Shown here: positions 9,125 through 20,154 of the stretch, piece after piece
Numbering within the stretch: position 1 is the first letter of the stretch
Layout of the letters: each line of letters starts with the position of its first letter
Origin: JADFDG01 sp965232985
GTDB taxonomy: Bacteria; Pseudomonadota; Gammaproteobacteria; Pseudomonadales; JADFDG01
Length of the DNA: 64,000 bases
Assembly (NCBI GenBank): GCA_965232985.1
Contig: CBDDRC010000005.1
Location: 24,565 to 88,564, forward strand
Reading direction: 5' to 3'
Position numbers and translations under genes: made by a program
Notes under the pieces: model-generated
Seen by the model: only the letters and a program-made list of their open reading frames with translations
The model's database searches: none
Told to the model about the DNA's origin: nothing

Positions 9125-10410
9125 CACTGTCTCCCCGGCAGGCGTGCGCGCAGCGCACCTGCTATCTGTTGAATCGATACGGATTCCTGCGCGACTTCCT
9201 CGCGCAGCATTTTCAAACCAACAACTTCGCCGGCAACTTCGTCTGCACCCAAAACCAGCGCAATGGCAGCACCACTGCGATCAGCCTTTTTGATCTGGCT
9301 CTTGAAACTGCCACCACCGCAGTTGAGCTGCAGGCGCAGGTGCGGCAACTGGTCGCGCAATGTCTCGGCAAGATTAACGGCGCGACGCTCTGCCTCAGCA
9401 CCCACGGCCAGCAGGTAAACATCGACCGCCGGCGCGAGACTCGCCGCCGCGCCCTTTTGTTCCAGCAACAAAACCAACCGCTCGACACCCATGGCAAAAC
9501 CCACCGCTGGCGTCGACTTGCCGCCGAGTTGCTCGGCAAGACCATCGTAACGACCGCCGGCACAGACTGTGCCCTGGGCGCCGAGCTCGCTCGTTACCCA
9601 CTCGAATACCGTTTTTGAGTAGTAATCAAGGCCGCGTACCAGCCGTGGATTACACACATAACGCACTCCCGCATCATCAAGCAGGACGCAGAGCCGATCA
9701 AAGTGCGCGCGTGAGGCGTCGTCGATGAAATCAGCCAGCGAGGGCGCGCCTTCGATTGCGCGGCGCGTGCCCTCATCCTTGGTATCGAGTACACGCAATG
9801 GATTGGTTTCGAGCCGGCGCCGGCTGTCCGCATCAAGCGCATCGATACGCACACGCAGAAAATCAACCAGCGCCGCGCGATAGCGCGCCCGGGCCTCGGC
9901 GGTACCGAGCGAATTGATTTCCAGGGTGACAAGATCCGTGAGCCCGAGCGCTTTCCACAGCCGTGCCGTCATCAGGATCAGCTCGGCATCGATATCCGGG
10001 CCGGCCATGCCGAAGGCCTCGACACCGATCTGGTGAAACTGGCGATAGCGGCCCTTCTGCGGCCGCTCGTGCCGGAACATCGGCCCGGCGTACCAAAGAC
10101 GCTGCACCTGGTTGTACAGCAGACCATGCTCTTCACCGGCGCGTACGCAGCCGGCAGTACCTTCCGGCCGCAATGTGAGACTGTCGCCGTTGCGGTCGTC
10201 GAAGGTGTACATCTCCTTCTCGACGATATCAGTGACCTCGCCGATCGAGCGCTTGAACAGCTCGGTGTCCTCGACGATCGGCAACCGCACCTGCTGGTAG
10301 CCGTAGGTATCAAGCACGCCGGCCACCGTCGCCTCAAGATGACGCCACAGCGGCGTTTGCGCCGGCAGGATGTCGTTGAAGCCACGAATGGCGGCGATGC
10401 GCTTGCTCAC
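9124..10410 (-). CDS. hisS: Histidyl-tRNA synthetase
   Basis: HisS is a class II aminoacyl-tRNA synthetase that charges tRNA-His. The 428-residue product shows motif 2 (FRHERPQKGRYRQFHQIGVE) and its histidine-binding segments LRPEGTAGCVRA and GLDYYSKTVFEW, then GGRYDGLAEQLGG in the catalytic core. A C-terminal anticodon-binding domain follows. The start is a GTG (MSKRIAAIRGFNDILP), the usual N-terminus of the family. It follows ispG by 18 bases and overlaps yfgM by one base. Confidence 0.96.
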   Translation of the reverse strand: MSKRIAAIRGFNDILPAQTPLWRHLEATVAGVLDTYGYQQVRLPIVEDTELFKRSIGEVTDIVEKEMYTFDDRNGDSLTLRPEGTAGCVRAGEEHGLLYNQVQRLWYAGPMFRHERPQKGRYRQFHQIGVEAFGMAGPDIDAELILMTARLWKALGLTDLVTLEINSLGTAEARARYRAALVDFLRVRIDALDADSRRRLETNPLRVLDTKDEGTRRAIEGAPSLADFIDDASRAHFDRLCVLLDDAGVRYVCNPRLVRGLDYYSKTVFEWVTSELGAQGTVCAGGRYDGLAEQLGGKSTPAVGFAMGVERLVLLLEQKGAAASLAPAVDVYLLAVGAEAERRAVNLAETLRDQLPHLRLQLNCGGGSFKSQIKKADRSGAAIALVLGADEVAGEVVGLKMLREEVAQESVSIQQIAGALRARLPGRQ

Positions 10411-10428
10411 GTCGTTGTTCCGGATTCG

Positions 10429-11568
10429 TCAGCCGCGCGCGATGATGCCGTGCTGGTCGTCGTGACTCTTTTGCGCAGCCTTTTCCGCCTCGGCAACCCG
10501 TACCCGCTCACGCACCATCTTCTCGATCTCATCGACCAGATTGGATGTGGGGATAAGATGGCTCTTCTCGCCGTGGTGATAGACGAGGCTGTTGGGCGAG
10601 GCACCGACCACACCGATGTCGGCTTCCTTGGCTTCGCCAGGCCCATTCACCTTGCAGCCGATAACCGACACGTCCATGGGTACCCGCACATCCTCAAGCC
10701 GTGCCTCCAGTGCGTTCATCACCCGGATCACATCGAATTCCTGGCGCGAGCAGCTCGGACAGGCAATGAAGTTGATGCCGTTGGAACGCAGGCCAAGCGA
10801 TTTGAGAATGTCAAAACCAACCTTCACTTCATCTTCCGGCTCGGCAGCAAGAGAAACGCGGATGGTGTCACCAATGCCTTCGTACATCAGCATGCCAAGT
10901 GCGACAGCGGATTTCACCGTACCGGAACGAAACACGCCCGCCTCGGTGACGCCCAGATGCAGAGGCTTGTCGATCTGCTTCGAAAGCAGGCGGTAGGCAT
11001 CGACAGTAAGAAACACATTCGATGCCTTCACGCTCACCTTGTAGTTGTGGAAGTCCAACTGTTCAAGGATGTCGATATGCCGCAGCGCCGATTCGACCAG
11101 TGCCGCGCCGGTCGGCTCACCGTATTTTTTTTGCAGATCCTTCTCCAGCGAACCGGCATTAACACCAATGCGGATTGGCAGGCCACGATGTTTCGCACAA
11201 TCAACCACCGCACGAACCTTGTCGCGAGCGCCAATGTTGCCCGGGTTGATGCGCAGACAATCGGCACCCCGTTCGGCAACAGCCAGGGCAATGCGGTAAT
11301 CGAAGTGGATATCGGCAACCAGCGGCACGTCGACCTGCGCACGGATCTTGCCGAGCGCCTCGGCAGCAGCCATGGTCGGCACGGAGACCCGCACGATGTC
11401 GGCGCCGGCAGCAGCGCAGCGCTGAATCTGCGCCACGGTTGCAGCCACATCGCAGGTATCGGTGTTGGTCATGGTCTGCACCGTGATCGGCGCATCGCCG
11501 CCGACCGGCACCTTGCCCACCATGATCTGCCGGGTCTTGCGCCGCGTGATTGGCGATGGGCCATGCAC
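10429..11568 (-). CDS. ispG: 4-hydroxy-3-methylbut-2-en-1-yl diphosphate synthase (IspG/GcpE)
   Basis: IspG is the [4Fe-4S] enzyme that reduces MEcPP to HMBPP in the MEP isoprenoid pathway. The 379 residues contain a TIM-barrel N-terminal half (RVSVPTMAAAEALGKI, LRINPGNIG) and a C-terminal cluster domain with the ligands in ACPSCSR (two Cys) and in GCKVNGPGEA (the third Cys, followed by the conserved NGPGE). The start appears to be GTG, giving MHGPSPITRRKTRQI. It sits 5 bases downstream of rodZ. As an iron-sulfur enzyme it would depend on the SUF/IscS machinery encoded nearby. Confidence 0.96.
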   Translation of the reverse strand: MHGPSPITRRKTRQIMVGKVPVGGDAPITVQTMTNTDTCDVAATVAQIQRCAAAGADIVRVSVPTMAAAEALGKIRAQVDVPLVADIHFDYRIALAVAERGADCLRINPGNIGARDKVRAVVDCAKHRGLPIRIGVNAGSLEKDLQKKYGEPTGAALVESALRHIDILEQLDFHNYKVSVKASNVFLTVDAYRLLSKQIDKPLHLGVTEAGVFRSGTVKSAVALGMLMYEGIGDTIRVSLAAEPEDEVKVGFDILKSLGLRSNGINFIACPSCSRQEFDVIRVMNALEARLEDVRVPMDVSVIGCKVNGPGEAKEADIGVVGASPNSLVYHHGEKSHLIPTSNLVDEIEKMVRERVRVAEAEKAAQKSHDDQHGIIARG

Positions 11569-11573
11569 AGCGA

Positions 11574-12527
11574 TTACCTCGCACCCTGCCCGACGATAAT
11601 GCGGGCAACACCGGCACGCGTGAAACGTGTAAGCGACGTGCGCTCGCCGTTGTACCAGACCTGGGCAGCCGAAGAGTCTCCCAGCGTGAGCATCAACGGT
11701 GGTTTTCCGTCAATCGTCAGTTCCGAATCCGGCAACGCGGTACCGGTATGGAGCACAGCATTGTCAACATCGCGAACTTCGACCCAGCAGGTTGCCTGAA
11801 AGGTGATGTACAGGCCCTTGCGCGGTACGGCGACGGGTTTCGGTAACGGCGGAACCGCTATCGGCGCAGCAACTGCCGGCGTCGTATCCGGCCCGGCCAC
11901 ACCAACCACAGGTGCCGTACCAACGGCCGCAGCCGGCGCAGCGGCGGGCGGCGCGCCCGACGCCCCGGCAGTGGCAATACTCGCGGCCGGGGTAGCGGCG
12001 CTGGGCAGCGGGATGTCGACAGTCATGGTGCCATCGCCGGCCGGCACGGCGGCAACAGCAACCGGCGTGACCGGTGCCGCCGTGTCGGCAACAACCCGCA
12101 GACCAGCGATGTCCATGCTGTCTTCGTAACCCAGCCAGGCCGCCCAGCCGGCGGCAACAATCGCCAGCACACCGCCGCCAATCCAGTGCCGTCGCCGCGC
12201 GGCAGCCCGAAACTTCGGTGCCCGACCACCGCTGCGCCGTCCGCCTGTGGGGCCGGTACTCTTTTCCATGCTCGTCAGCGGCTTCGGTGCTTTCACTTCA
12301 ACCGGCGCGAGCGACGCCAGCAATTCCTCAGCGTCAATGCCGACCATGCGCGCATAGGCCTTGACGTAACCACGCACAAACATCGGTTCCGGCAATACCG
12401 CGACATCACCCTGCTCAATAGCCGTGACATAACGCGCCGGCACCTTCAGCCGCACCGCCACATCTTCAATCGAAAAGCCTTTCTGGTCACGCGCCAGGCG
12501 CAACTGTTCACCCGCCGTGAAACTCAT
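11574..12527 (-). CDS. rodZ: Cell-shape protein RodZ
   Basis: RodZ anchors the MreB actin-like filament to the inner membrane in rod-shaped cells. The 317-residue protein has an N-terminal helix-turn-helix (Xre-like) domain at residues 5-66 (GEQLRLARDQKGFSIEDVA), a basic juxtamembrane stretch, one transmembrane helix at about 119-137, a long Ala/Pro/Val-rich periplasmic linker and a C-terminal beta-rich domain (DUF4115). The start codon overlaps the pilW stop by four bases (ATGA), indicating coupling. The order rlmN-pilW-rodZ-ispG-hisS is standard in gammaproteobacteria. Confidence 0.93.
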   Translation of the reverse strand: MSFTAGEQLRLARDQKGFSIEDVAVRLKVPARYVTAIEQGDVAVLPEPMFVRGYVKAYARMVGIDAEELLASLAPVEVKAPKPLTSMEKSTGPTGGRRSGGRAPKFRAAARRRHWIGGGVLAIVAAGWAAWLGYEDSMDIAGLRVVADTAAPVTPVAVAAVPAGDGTMTVDIPLPSAATPAASIATAGASGAPPAAAPAAAVGTAPVVGVAGPDTTPAVAAPIAVPPLPKPVAVPRKGLYITFQATCWVEVRDVDNAVLHTGTALPDSELTIDGKPPLMLTLGDSSAAQVWYNGERTSLTRFTRAGVARIIVGQGAR

Positions 12528-13381
12528 TTGCTCACCCCTTTACCGGACTTCATGTCCGCCTGGGCCGGCACCGGGCTACCCATCTTCCAGGCCTGCCATT
12601 CGGTGTATTCAGGAGAAGTCTTGAACATGCCGTCAAGCTGCAACTCGTAGCTGGAAACATTATTCATATTGCCCAGCGCCTGCTCGATGCGGATACCCAC
12701 CCACAAGCTGCGGGGGCTTTGCCGTGCCCGCGACAGGTAAGCATTCAAATAGCTGTGCGCATCAGCGTAGTTGCCCTGGATGCGATACACATCGGCCAGC
12801 TCAAGCAGTGGCTCAGCCTGCTGACTGTCAAGGCGCAGCGACCGCTGCAATGCCGCTGCGGCCTTGTCATAATCAGCGATTTTTGCGTAACTGCGCCCCA
12901 AATTGAGAAACGCCATCGGTCGCTGGTCGTAATTGGTATCTTCGGCGGCCGTCTTCAGTTGTTCGATCGCTTTTTCATAACGACCCTGCCGATACAGGAG
13001 CACCGCGTAGTTGTTGCGGGCCTGGCTGAATTTTGAATCCAGACGAAGCGCCTTGCGGTATTGTTCTTCCTCACGTTTTTCGTCACCTTCGAAGCGGTAA
13101 TACAACGCCATCGCGTTGTTCGCTTCAGCCGATGACGGGTTGAGTTCCAGAGCGCGTGAAATGTGTCGCCGCGCGCGCTCAGCATCGTTTGCCTTCAGGG
13201 ATTCCATGCCGGCGCCGATGCGCGTCGCCACTGCCTTGTCGCGTTGGGCTTTCTCATCGACCGGCGCCAATTCACGTTGCTCTTTACGCTGGGGGGCGTC
13301 GGTCGGCGGGCTGGAAGAACACGCAGCCAGCAATGGGCCGACAACGAGCAGGGCAAGCAGCACGCGCATGATCGTTTTCAT
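12524..13381 (-). CDS. pilW: Type IV pilus biogenesis/stability lipoprotein PilW (PilF), TPR
   Basis: This is a 285-residue lipoprotein precursor with a signal peptide ending in lipobox LAAC near residue 20, then five or six tetratricopeptide repeats (for example NPSSAEANNAMALYYRFEGD and DSKFSQARNNYAVLLYRQGR). Proteins of this kind are outer-membrane pilotins needed for multimerisation of the PilQ secretin. The genome therefore probably makes type IV pili, although no other pil genes are in the window. Four-base overlaps link it to rlmN upstream and rodZ downstream. Confidence 0.9.
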   Translation of the reverse strand: MKTIMRVLLALLVVGPLLAACSSSPPTDAPQRKEQRELAPVDEKAQRDKAVATRIGAGMESLKANDAERARRHISRALELNPSSAEANNAMALYYRFEGDEKREEEQYRKALRLDSKFSQARNNYAVLLYRQGRYEKAIEQLKTAAEDTNYDQRPMAFLNLGRSYAKIADYDKAAAALQRSLRLDSQQAEPLLELADVYRIQGNYADAHSYLNAYLSRARQSPRSLWVGIRIEQALGNMNNVSSYELQLDGMFKTSPEYTEWQAWKMGSPVPAQADMKSGKGVSK

Positions 13382-14544
13382 CCGGCAGTCCTTCGGGATT
13401 CCTGTGCGTCATGAGCCGACCCGGCATCAACATCGGCAAGCGCAATGCGGCTGGCGCGCCAGCGCTCGCTGCGCCGCGTACGGTCATTGACCTGGCCGAC
13501 GAGCTGGCCGCACGCCGCGTCGATGTCTTCACCGCGCGTGGTGCGCACGGTGGTGACATAGCCCGCAGCCATCAATGCCTCCTGGAAACGACGGATCTGG
13601 TTGTTTGAAGACCGCTCATAACCGGAATTCGGAAACGGGTTGAACGGGATCAGGTTGATCTTGCAGGGTAACTCGCGCAGCAGTGCCGCGAGCTGTTGCG
13701 CATGCTCGACCGAATCATTTACACCCTTGAGCATGACGTACTCCATCGTGATGGAGCGGTGGCTGTTGGTCGGGTAGCGCGCCAGGTAGCGTTTGCACGC
13801 CGCCAGCACATCGGCGATCGGGTATTTGCGATTGATCGGAACAATTTCGCTGCGCAGTTCGTCATTCGGCGCATGCAGGCTCAGCGCCAGCGACACGTCG
13901 ATCGCCTCACCGAGTGCATCGATGCCAGGTACAACGCCGGACGTGCTCACAGTCACCCGGCGACGCGAAATGCCGTAGGCGAAATCGTCCTTCATCAATT
14001 CGAGCGCCGGCAGTACATTGCCGAGATTAAGCAGCGGCTCGCCCATGCCCATCATCACCACGTTGGTGATGATGCGCTCACCCATATTGGTGCGTGGCGG
14101 AAACGACCGGTTGGCGATCCAGACCTGGCCGATGATTTCCGCTGCGCTCAGATCGCGCTGAAAACCCTGTTTGCCGGTGGAGCAGAATGAGCAGTCCAGC
14201 GCGCACCCGACCTGCGACGACACGCACAGGGTGCCGCGTTCGCCGTCGGGAATAAACACTGTCTCGACCTTGCCGCCACCATCCATTTCGAGCACCCACT
14301 TGCGGGTACCGTCCTGAGAAAAATCCCTGTGCACCACGACCGGCGCCCGAATTTCGGCAAGCTCGGCGAGCTTCGCGCGCAAGCCCTTGCCCAGATCACT
14401 CATGGCACCGAAATCATCGACCCCACGTGCATGTATCCACTGCATGACCTGCGTCGCGCGGAATTTCTTTTCGCCAAGGGAAATGAAGAAGGCCTCGAGC
14501 GCTTCGCGGGTCATCCCCAGCAGGTTGGTCTTGCTCTCAGCCAT
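13378..14544 (-). CDS. rlmN: Dual-specificity 23S rRNA/tRNA C2-adenosine methyltransferase RlmN
   Basis: RlmN is a radical-SAM enzyme that methylates C2 of A2503 in 23S rRNA and A37 in some tRNAs. The 388-residue protein has the CxxxCxxC cluster motif (CALDCSFC) near residue 115 and the second catalytic Cys near the C-terminus in GEDIDAACGQL, both needed for the ping-pong mechanism. The N-terminal accessory domain (REALEAFFISLGEKKFRATQ) is also present. The tail past residue 360 is somewhat longer than in E. coli. It has a four-base overlap with pilW; ndk lies 87 bases upstream. Confidence 0.95.
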   Translation of the reverse strand: MAESKTNLLGMTREALEAFFISLGEKKFRATQVMQWIHARGVDDFGAMSDLGKGLRAKLAELAEIRAPVVVHRDFSQDGTRKWVLEMDGGGKVETVFIPDGERGTLCVSSQVGCALDCSFCSTGKQGFQRDLSAAEIIGQVWIANRSFPPRTNMGERIITNVVMMGMGEPLLNLGNVLPALELMKDDFAYGISRRRVTVSTSGVVPGIDALGEAIDVSLALSLHAPNDELRSEIVPINRKYPIADVLAACKRYLARYPTNSHRSITMEYVMLKGVNDSVEHAQQLAALLRELPCKINLIPFNPFPNSGYERSSNNQIRRFQEALMAAGYVTTVRTTRGEDIDAACGQLVGQVNDRTRRSERWRASRIALADVDAGSAHDAQESRRTAG

Positions 14545-14631
14545 ATCGCACTATCCTGGATTCAGTCGAAAAGCCTGGTACAAACCGTTTCGTTCGCCGC
14601 CCCCTTCAGACCACATCGAACGCCATGAGGT

Positions 14632-15063
14632 TCAGCGCGTACGGGCGCAGATTTCCAGATTGCTGAAGAAGAATGCCACTTCACGCGCAGCGGCCGTGGC
14701 GGAATCGGAGCCGTGTACCGCGTTCTCGTCGATCGACGCGGCGAAATCAGCGCGTATGGTGCCCTGATCAGCCTTCTTCGGATCAGTGGCGCCCATCAAC
14801 TCACGGTTCTTTGCCACCGCATTTTCGCCCTCAAGCGCCTGCACCATCACCGGCCCGGAAATCATGAAATCCACCAGCGCCTTGAAAAACGGGCGCGCCC
14901 TGTGCTCGCCGTAGAAGGCTTCGGCCTGCGCCTGCGAGAGGTGCATCATGCGCGCTGCAACGACCTTGAGGCCCGCCTTCTCGAATCGGGTGTAGATCTC
15001 ACCGACTACGTTCTTGCCAACCGCGTCCGGCTTGATGATCGAAAGGGTACGCTCGACAGCCAT
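14632..15063 (-). CDS. ndk: Nucleoside diphosphate kinase
   Basis: Ndk transfers the gamma phosphate between nucleoside tri- and diphosphates through a phosphohistidine. The 143-residue length is typical. It starts MAVERTLSIIKPDAVGKNVVG, and the active-site His lies in NAVHGSDS near residue 118. An in-frame ATG four codons upstream (15075) is less consistent with family N-termini. It heads the minus-strand run that continues with rlmN, as in many gammaproteobacteria. A TATAAT hexamer lies 76 bases upstream. Confidence 0.96.
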   Translation of the reverse strand: MAVERTLSIIKPDAVGKNVVGEIYTRFEKAGLKVVAARMMHLSQAQAEAFYGEHRARPFFKALVDFMISGPVMVQALEGENAVAKNRELMGATDPKKADQGTIRADFAASIDENAVHGSDSATAAAREVAFFFSNLEICARTR

Positions 15064-15139
15064 CGAAGTCTCCAAATGCCTGATAAGGCAAAGAGTTACA
15101 GGGGACAGGGCCCGCAGGGCGGCCCAAAAATGAGCGCGG

Positions 15140-15145
15140 ATTATA
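15140..15145 (-). promoter_or_regulatory. Candidate -10 hexamer upstream of ndk
   Basis: The minus strand reads TATAAT, 76 bases before the ndk start. The 17-base-spaced upstream hexamer (TGGTCG) is a weak -35. It lies in the divergent region between ndk and sufB, about 40 bases from the IscR-like site on the sufB side. Confidence 0.45.
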
Positions 15146-15183
15146 CGCAGGAAGACCCTGAGCGACCATCGCAGTCGCCTTTA

Positions 15184-15208
15184 ATACCCGAGTAATTTAC
15201 TATGGTAT
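15184..15208 (+). promoter_or_regulatory. Putative IscR-binding site upstream of the suf operon
   Basis: This is an imperfect 25-base palindrome with left half ATACCCGAGTA and right half TACTATGGTAT. It matches the published E. coli type 1 IscR consensus (ATASYYGACTR ... AGTCRRSTAT) at about 20 of 25 positions. The same AATACCCGAGTA string recurs upstream of iscR at 25263-25274. It lies 85 bases before the sufB ATG. I could not fix the suf -35/-10 elements, so whether IscR represses or activates from this site is unknown. Confidence 0.65.
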
Positions 15209-15292
15209 GGCTGTCGGCTGCGGCCCATAATCGCAGCCCCGAGCCCAAGCCCGCAGCCTTGTGCCCGCTTCCTCTATAGAATGCGACCCCCT

Positions 15293-16771
<1,479 letters not shown>

Positions 16772-16782
16772 GGAAAAACAAC

Positions 16783-17538
16783 ATGCTGGAAATCCGTAAC
16801 CTCCACACCACCGTCCAGGGCAAGCAGATCCTCAACGGGCTGAATCTTCGCGTCGGCGCCGGTGAAGTGCACGCAATCATGGGCCCGAACGGCTCCGGTA
16901 AAAGCACACTCGCGGCGGTGCTGGCCGGCCGCGCCGGCTATGAAGTCACCACCGGCGACATCCTGTTCAAAGGCCAGAGCATGCTGGGCCTGGCACCGGA
17001 AGAACGCGCCCGCATGGGCATTTTTCTTGCCTTCCAGTATCCGGTGGAAATACCCGGCGTCTCCAACCTCGAATTCATGAAAGCGTCGCTGGAACAGGTA
17101 CGCAAAGCCCAAGGCAAAGACGTATGGGACGCAGTGACTTTCATGAAAAAGGCACGCGCCGCCTGCACCCAGGTCAACCTCGACCAGGCCTTTCTCAAAC
17201 GTGGCGTCAACGAAGGTTTTTCCGGCGGCGAGAAGAAGCGCAACGAGATCATGCAGATGCTGTTGCTTGAACCGGCGCTGGGGATACTCGACGAAACCGA
17301 TTCCGGTCTTGATATCGACGCCCTGCAGGTGGTCGCCCAGGGGGTGAACAGCCTGCGGGCCGCCGACCGTTCCTTCGTGCTGGTCACGCATTATCAGCGC
17401 CTGCTTGACCACATCGTACCGGACCGTGTGCACGTACTGGCAGGCGGACGCATTGTCAAATCCGGCGGCAAGGCTCTGGCGCTGGAACTGGAAGAAAAAG
17501 GCTACGGCTGGCTGAAAGACGCCGCTGCGGCTGGTTGA
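16783..17538 (+). CDS. sufC: Fe-S cluster assembly ATPase SufC
   Basis: SufC is the ABC-type ATPase of the SufBCD complex; it is soluble and not a transporter. The 251-residue protein has Walker A GPNGSGKST near residue 34, a Q-loop, the signature NEGFSGGEKKRNEI near 143, and Walker B with the conserved Glu in LGILDETDSGLDIDAL. ATP hydrolysis drives a rearrangement of SufB/SufD that exposes cluster ligands. It starts 11 bases after sufB. Confidence 0.97.
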   Translation: MLEIRNLHTTVQGKQILNGLNLRVGAGEVHAIMGPNGSGKSTLAAVLAGRAGYEVTTGDILFKGQSMLGLAPEERARMGIFLAFQYPVEIPGVSNLEFMKASLEQVRKAQGKDVWDAVTFMKKARAACTQVNLDQAFLKRGVNEGFSGGEKKRNEIMQMLLLEPALGILDETDSGLDIDALQVVAQGVNSLRAADRSFVLVTHYQRLLDHIVPDRVHVLAGGRIVKSGGKALALELEEKGYGWLKDAAAAG

Positions 17539-17550
17539 GCGCAGGCACGC

Positions 17551-18891
17551 ATGAGCGACGTCACCGATATTCACAGCGGCATTCCCGGCAGCATTCGCGC
17601 CCGCAATCTGGCGCTCGCGGAGTTGGCGACCTGCCCGACCTGGCTGGCCGGTTTCCGTTCGCGTGCACGGCGCGAGTTGGCTGCCGCACAGTTCCCGGAA
17701 CGCAAATCGGAAACCTGGAAATACACCAGCCTGCATGCGCTGGCAGTTTCCGGCGCGCTCGATACCACCGCGCCTGTCAGCCGCGACATTGTGCCCGTCA
17801 TCGCAGTGCCGGCACTCGATGCCTGGCGTCTGGTGTTCGTCAACGGCCGTTTTGACGCCGGCCAATCGCACTTGCCTGCCGACGCCAGCATCGTAATTTC
17901 TTCGCTGGTCGGACTGCCCGACAGCGAGCAGGCCGCCGCCCGCGAATTGCTGGCCCTGACCTGCGACAGTCGTCTGCCATTTGCCGCCGCCAACAGTGCC
18001 GCATTTGCTGATGGCGCTCTGATCCGGGTTTGCGGCGAAATCGCCAGGCCGCTGCATGTGATCCTGCATGCGACCGGCGACAAGCCGGCGACGGCGCAGA
18101 CCCGCCTGCTGGTGCGCGTCGAGCCGCGGGCAGCGCTGACGCTCATCGAGCAATACACCGGCAACAGCGCCGATATCTTTACCAATGCCGTCACCGCCAT
18201 TGATCTGGGCCGTGACGCAAAACTGACGCACATACGCCTGCAATTCGCCGACCGCCGGCAATATTTCATCGGCAGCCTGCACCTGCGCCAGCAGGCCGGC
18301 AGCCGCTGCGAAGGCTTCCAGTTGATGACCGGCAGCAAGCTCAGGCGCAACGACGTCACCTGTGTAATCGCCGGCCCCGGTGCCGAGCTGGCATTGCAAG
18401 GCGTCTACCTGGCCGGTGCCGGCGATCATGTCGACAATCAGGTGTGCATCGAACACGTCTCACCGCACGGTACCAGCGATCAACTCTTCAAGGGGCTGAT
18501 CGGCGGTAACGGCCGCGCGGTGTTCAATGGCCGCATCCACATTCATCCCGGTGCGAAACAAACAGCGGCGGAATTGGTGAACAACAACCTGCTGTTGTCG
18601 GCCGATGCCGAAGTCGATACCAAACCGGAACTCGAAATCTACAACGACGACGTGAAATGCGCGCATGGCGCCACCGTTGGCCAGTTGAACGAGGCCGGCG
18701 TGTTCTATCTGCGCTCGCGCGGCATTGCGCAGGCCGATGCGGAACTCATGCTCAGCCTCGGCTTTGTGAACGCGCTGGTCGATACGGTGCCGGTGGCTGG
18801 CCTTGCCGGATGGATTCGCGACGAATGCGTGCGCTGGTTCGCAACCCACAGCAGCCCGGCCGCCACCACCATGGATGGTGTCCACTCATGA
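17551..18891 (+). CDS. sufD: Fe-S cluster assembly protein SufD
   Basis: SufD is the SufB paralogue that completes the SufBC2D scaffold and is needed for iron acquisition. The 446-residue product has the N-terminal helical region with FPERKSETWKYTSL, typical of SufD, and a C-terminal beta-helix with VDNQVCIEHVSPHGTSDQLFKG, then DVKCAHGATVGQLNEAGVFYLRSRG written across residues ~360-390. It starts 12 bases after sufC, and its stop overlaps the sufS ATG (ATGA). Confidence 0.95.
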   Translation: MSDVTDIHSGIPGSIRARNLALAELATCPTWLAGFRSRARRELAAAQFPERKSETWKYTSLHALAVSGALDTTAPVSRDIVPVIAVPALDAWRLVFVNGRFDAGQSHLPADASIVISSLVGLPDSEQAAARELLALTCDSRLPFAAANSAAFADGALIRVCGEIARPLHVILHATGDKPATAQTRLLVRVEPRAALTLIEQYTGNSADIFTNAVTAIDLGRDAKLTHIRLQFADRRQYFIGSLHLRQQAGSRCEGFQLMTGSKLRRNDVTCVIAGPGAELALQGVYLAGAGDHVDNQVCIEHVSPHGTSDQLFKGLIGGNGRAVFNGRIHIHPGAKQTAAELVNNNLLLSADAEVDTKPELEIYNDDVKCAHGATVGQLNEAGVFYLRSRGIAQADAELMLSLGFVNALVDTVPVAGLAGWIRDECVRWFATHSSPAATTMDGVHS

Positions 18892-20108
18892 ACGCGCAGG
18901 ATATTGCCCGCTTGCGCAGCGAATTCCCGCTGCTGCAGCGCACGCTCGATGGCCAGCCGCTGGTCTATCTGGACAACGCGGCCACTACCCAGAAGCCGCG
19001 CGCGGTGATCGAAGCAATCGACAGCTATTACCGCGAATACAACGCCAACGTGCATCGCGGCGCTCATCATCTGGCGGAGATGGCCACGGCGGCGATGGAA
19101 CATGCCCGCAACGCCGTACAGCGTTTCCTGAATGCCCGCGAATCGGCAGAAATCATTTTTACGCGCGGCACCACCGAATCGATCAACCTGGTTGCCTACA
19201 GTTGGGGCCGCACGTTCCTGCAAGCCGGCGACGAAATCATCATCTCGTCACTGGAGCACCACGCCAACCTCGTGCCGTGGCAATTCGTCTGCGCGGCAAC
19301 GGGTGCCACGCTGCGCGTGATCCCGATGAACGCTGCCGGCGAACTGGATATCGAGGCATATCGCACGCTGCTCGGGCCACGCACCAAACTGGTTGCCTGC
19401 ACGCACGTCTCCAACGCACTTGGCACCGTGAACCCGGTTGCGGAGATCGTTGCTGCGGCCAAGGCCGCCGGCGCCACCGTATTGATCGATGGCGCACAGG
19501 CGGTGGCGCACCTGCCGGTCGACGTGCAGGCGCTCGGCTGCGATTTCTACGTGTTCTCCGGCCACAAACTGTTCGCCCCCACCGGCACCGGCGTGCTCTG
19601 GGGCCGGCGCGAACTGCTCGACGCCATGCCGCCCTGGCACTACGGCGGCGAAATGATCGAGACGGTGAGCTTCGAAAAAAGCACCTGGAACAAACTGCCG
19701 TACAAGTTCGAGGCCGGCACTCCGCATATCGCCGGCAATATCGGCCTCGGCGTCGCCATTGACTGGTTCATGCGGCAGGATCGCGCTGCGCTCGCCGCCC
19801 ATGAAGATATGCTGCTCAGGGCGATGACCGAGCGGGCGACGGCAATCCCGGGCCTGAAAGCGGTGGGTACTGCCCGTCACAAGGTCTCGGTGTTCTCATT
19901 TCTGATCGACGGTGCGCACCCGCACGATATCGGCACGCTGCTCGATCATCAGGGCATCGCCGTGCGCACCGGCCACCACTGCACCATGCCGTTGATGCAG
20001 CGCCTGGGCATTCCCGGCACGGTGCGCGCATCACTGTCTATCTACAATACGCTTGAAGATATCGAGCGTTTTAGCGCAGCGCTGACCAAAGCGCGGAAGA
20101 TGCTTTGA
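18888..20108 (+). CDS. sufS: Cysteine desulfurase SufS (group II)
   Basis: SufS is a PLP enzyme that takes sulfur from cysteine and passes it to SufE. The 406-residue length is as expected. It shows YLDNAATTQKP near residue 25, the PLP-binding Lys in SGHKLFAPTGTG near residue 226, and the active-site Cys in VRTGHHCTMPLMQ near residue 364, the hallmark of the SufS-type short loop. The ATG at 18888 overlaps the sufD stop by four bases, so the longer open frame upstream is not coding. A second, IscS-type desulfurase is encoded at 23530-24696. Confidence 0.96.
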   Translation: MNAQDIARLRSEFPLLQRTLDGQPLVYLDNAATTQKPRAVIEAIDSYYREYNANVHRGAHHLAEMATAAMEHARNAVQRFLNARESAEIIFTRGTTESINLVAYSWGRTFLQAGDEIIISSLEHHANLVPWQFVCAATGATLRVIPMNAAGELDIEAYRTLLGPRTKLVACTHVSNALGTVNPVAEIVAAAKAAGATVLIDGAQAVAHLPVDVQALGCDFYVFSGHKLFAPTGTGVLWGRRELLDAMPPWHYGGEMIETVSFEKSTWNKLPYKFEAGTPHIAGNIGLGVAIDWFMRQDRAALAAHEDMLLRAMTERATAIPGLKAVGTARHKVSVFSFLIDGAHPHDIGTLLDHQGIAVRTGHHCTMPLMQRLGIPGTVRASLSIYNTLEDIERFSAALTKARKML

Positions 20109-20154
20109 AGTGTCTGCCCCGAAATCGTTGCGGTGATAAGCGAGGTCGATTGCC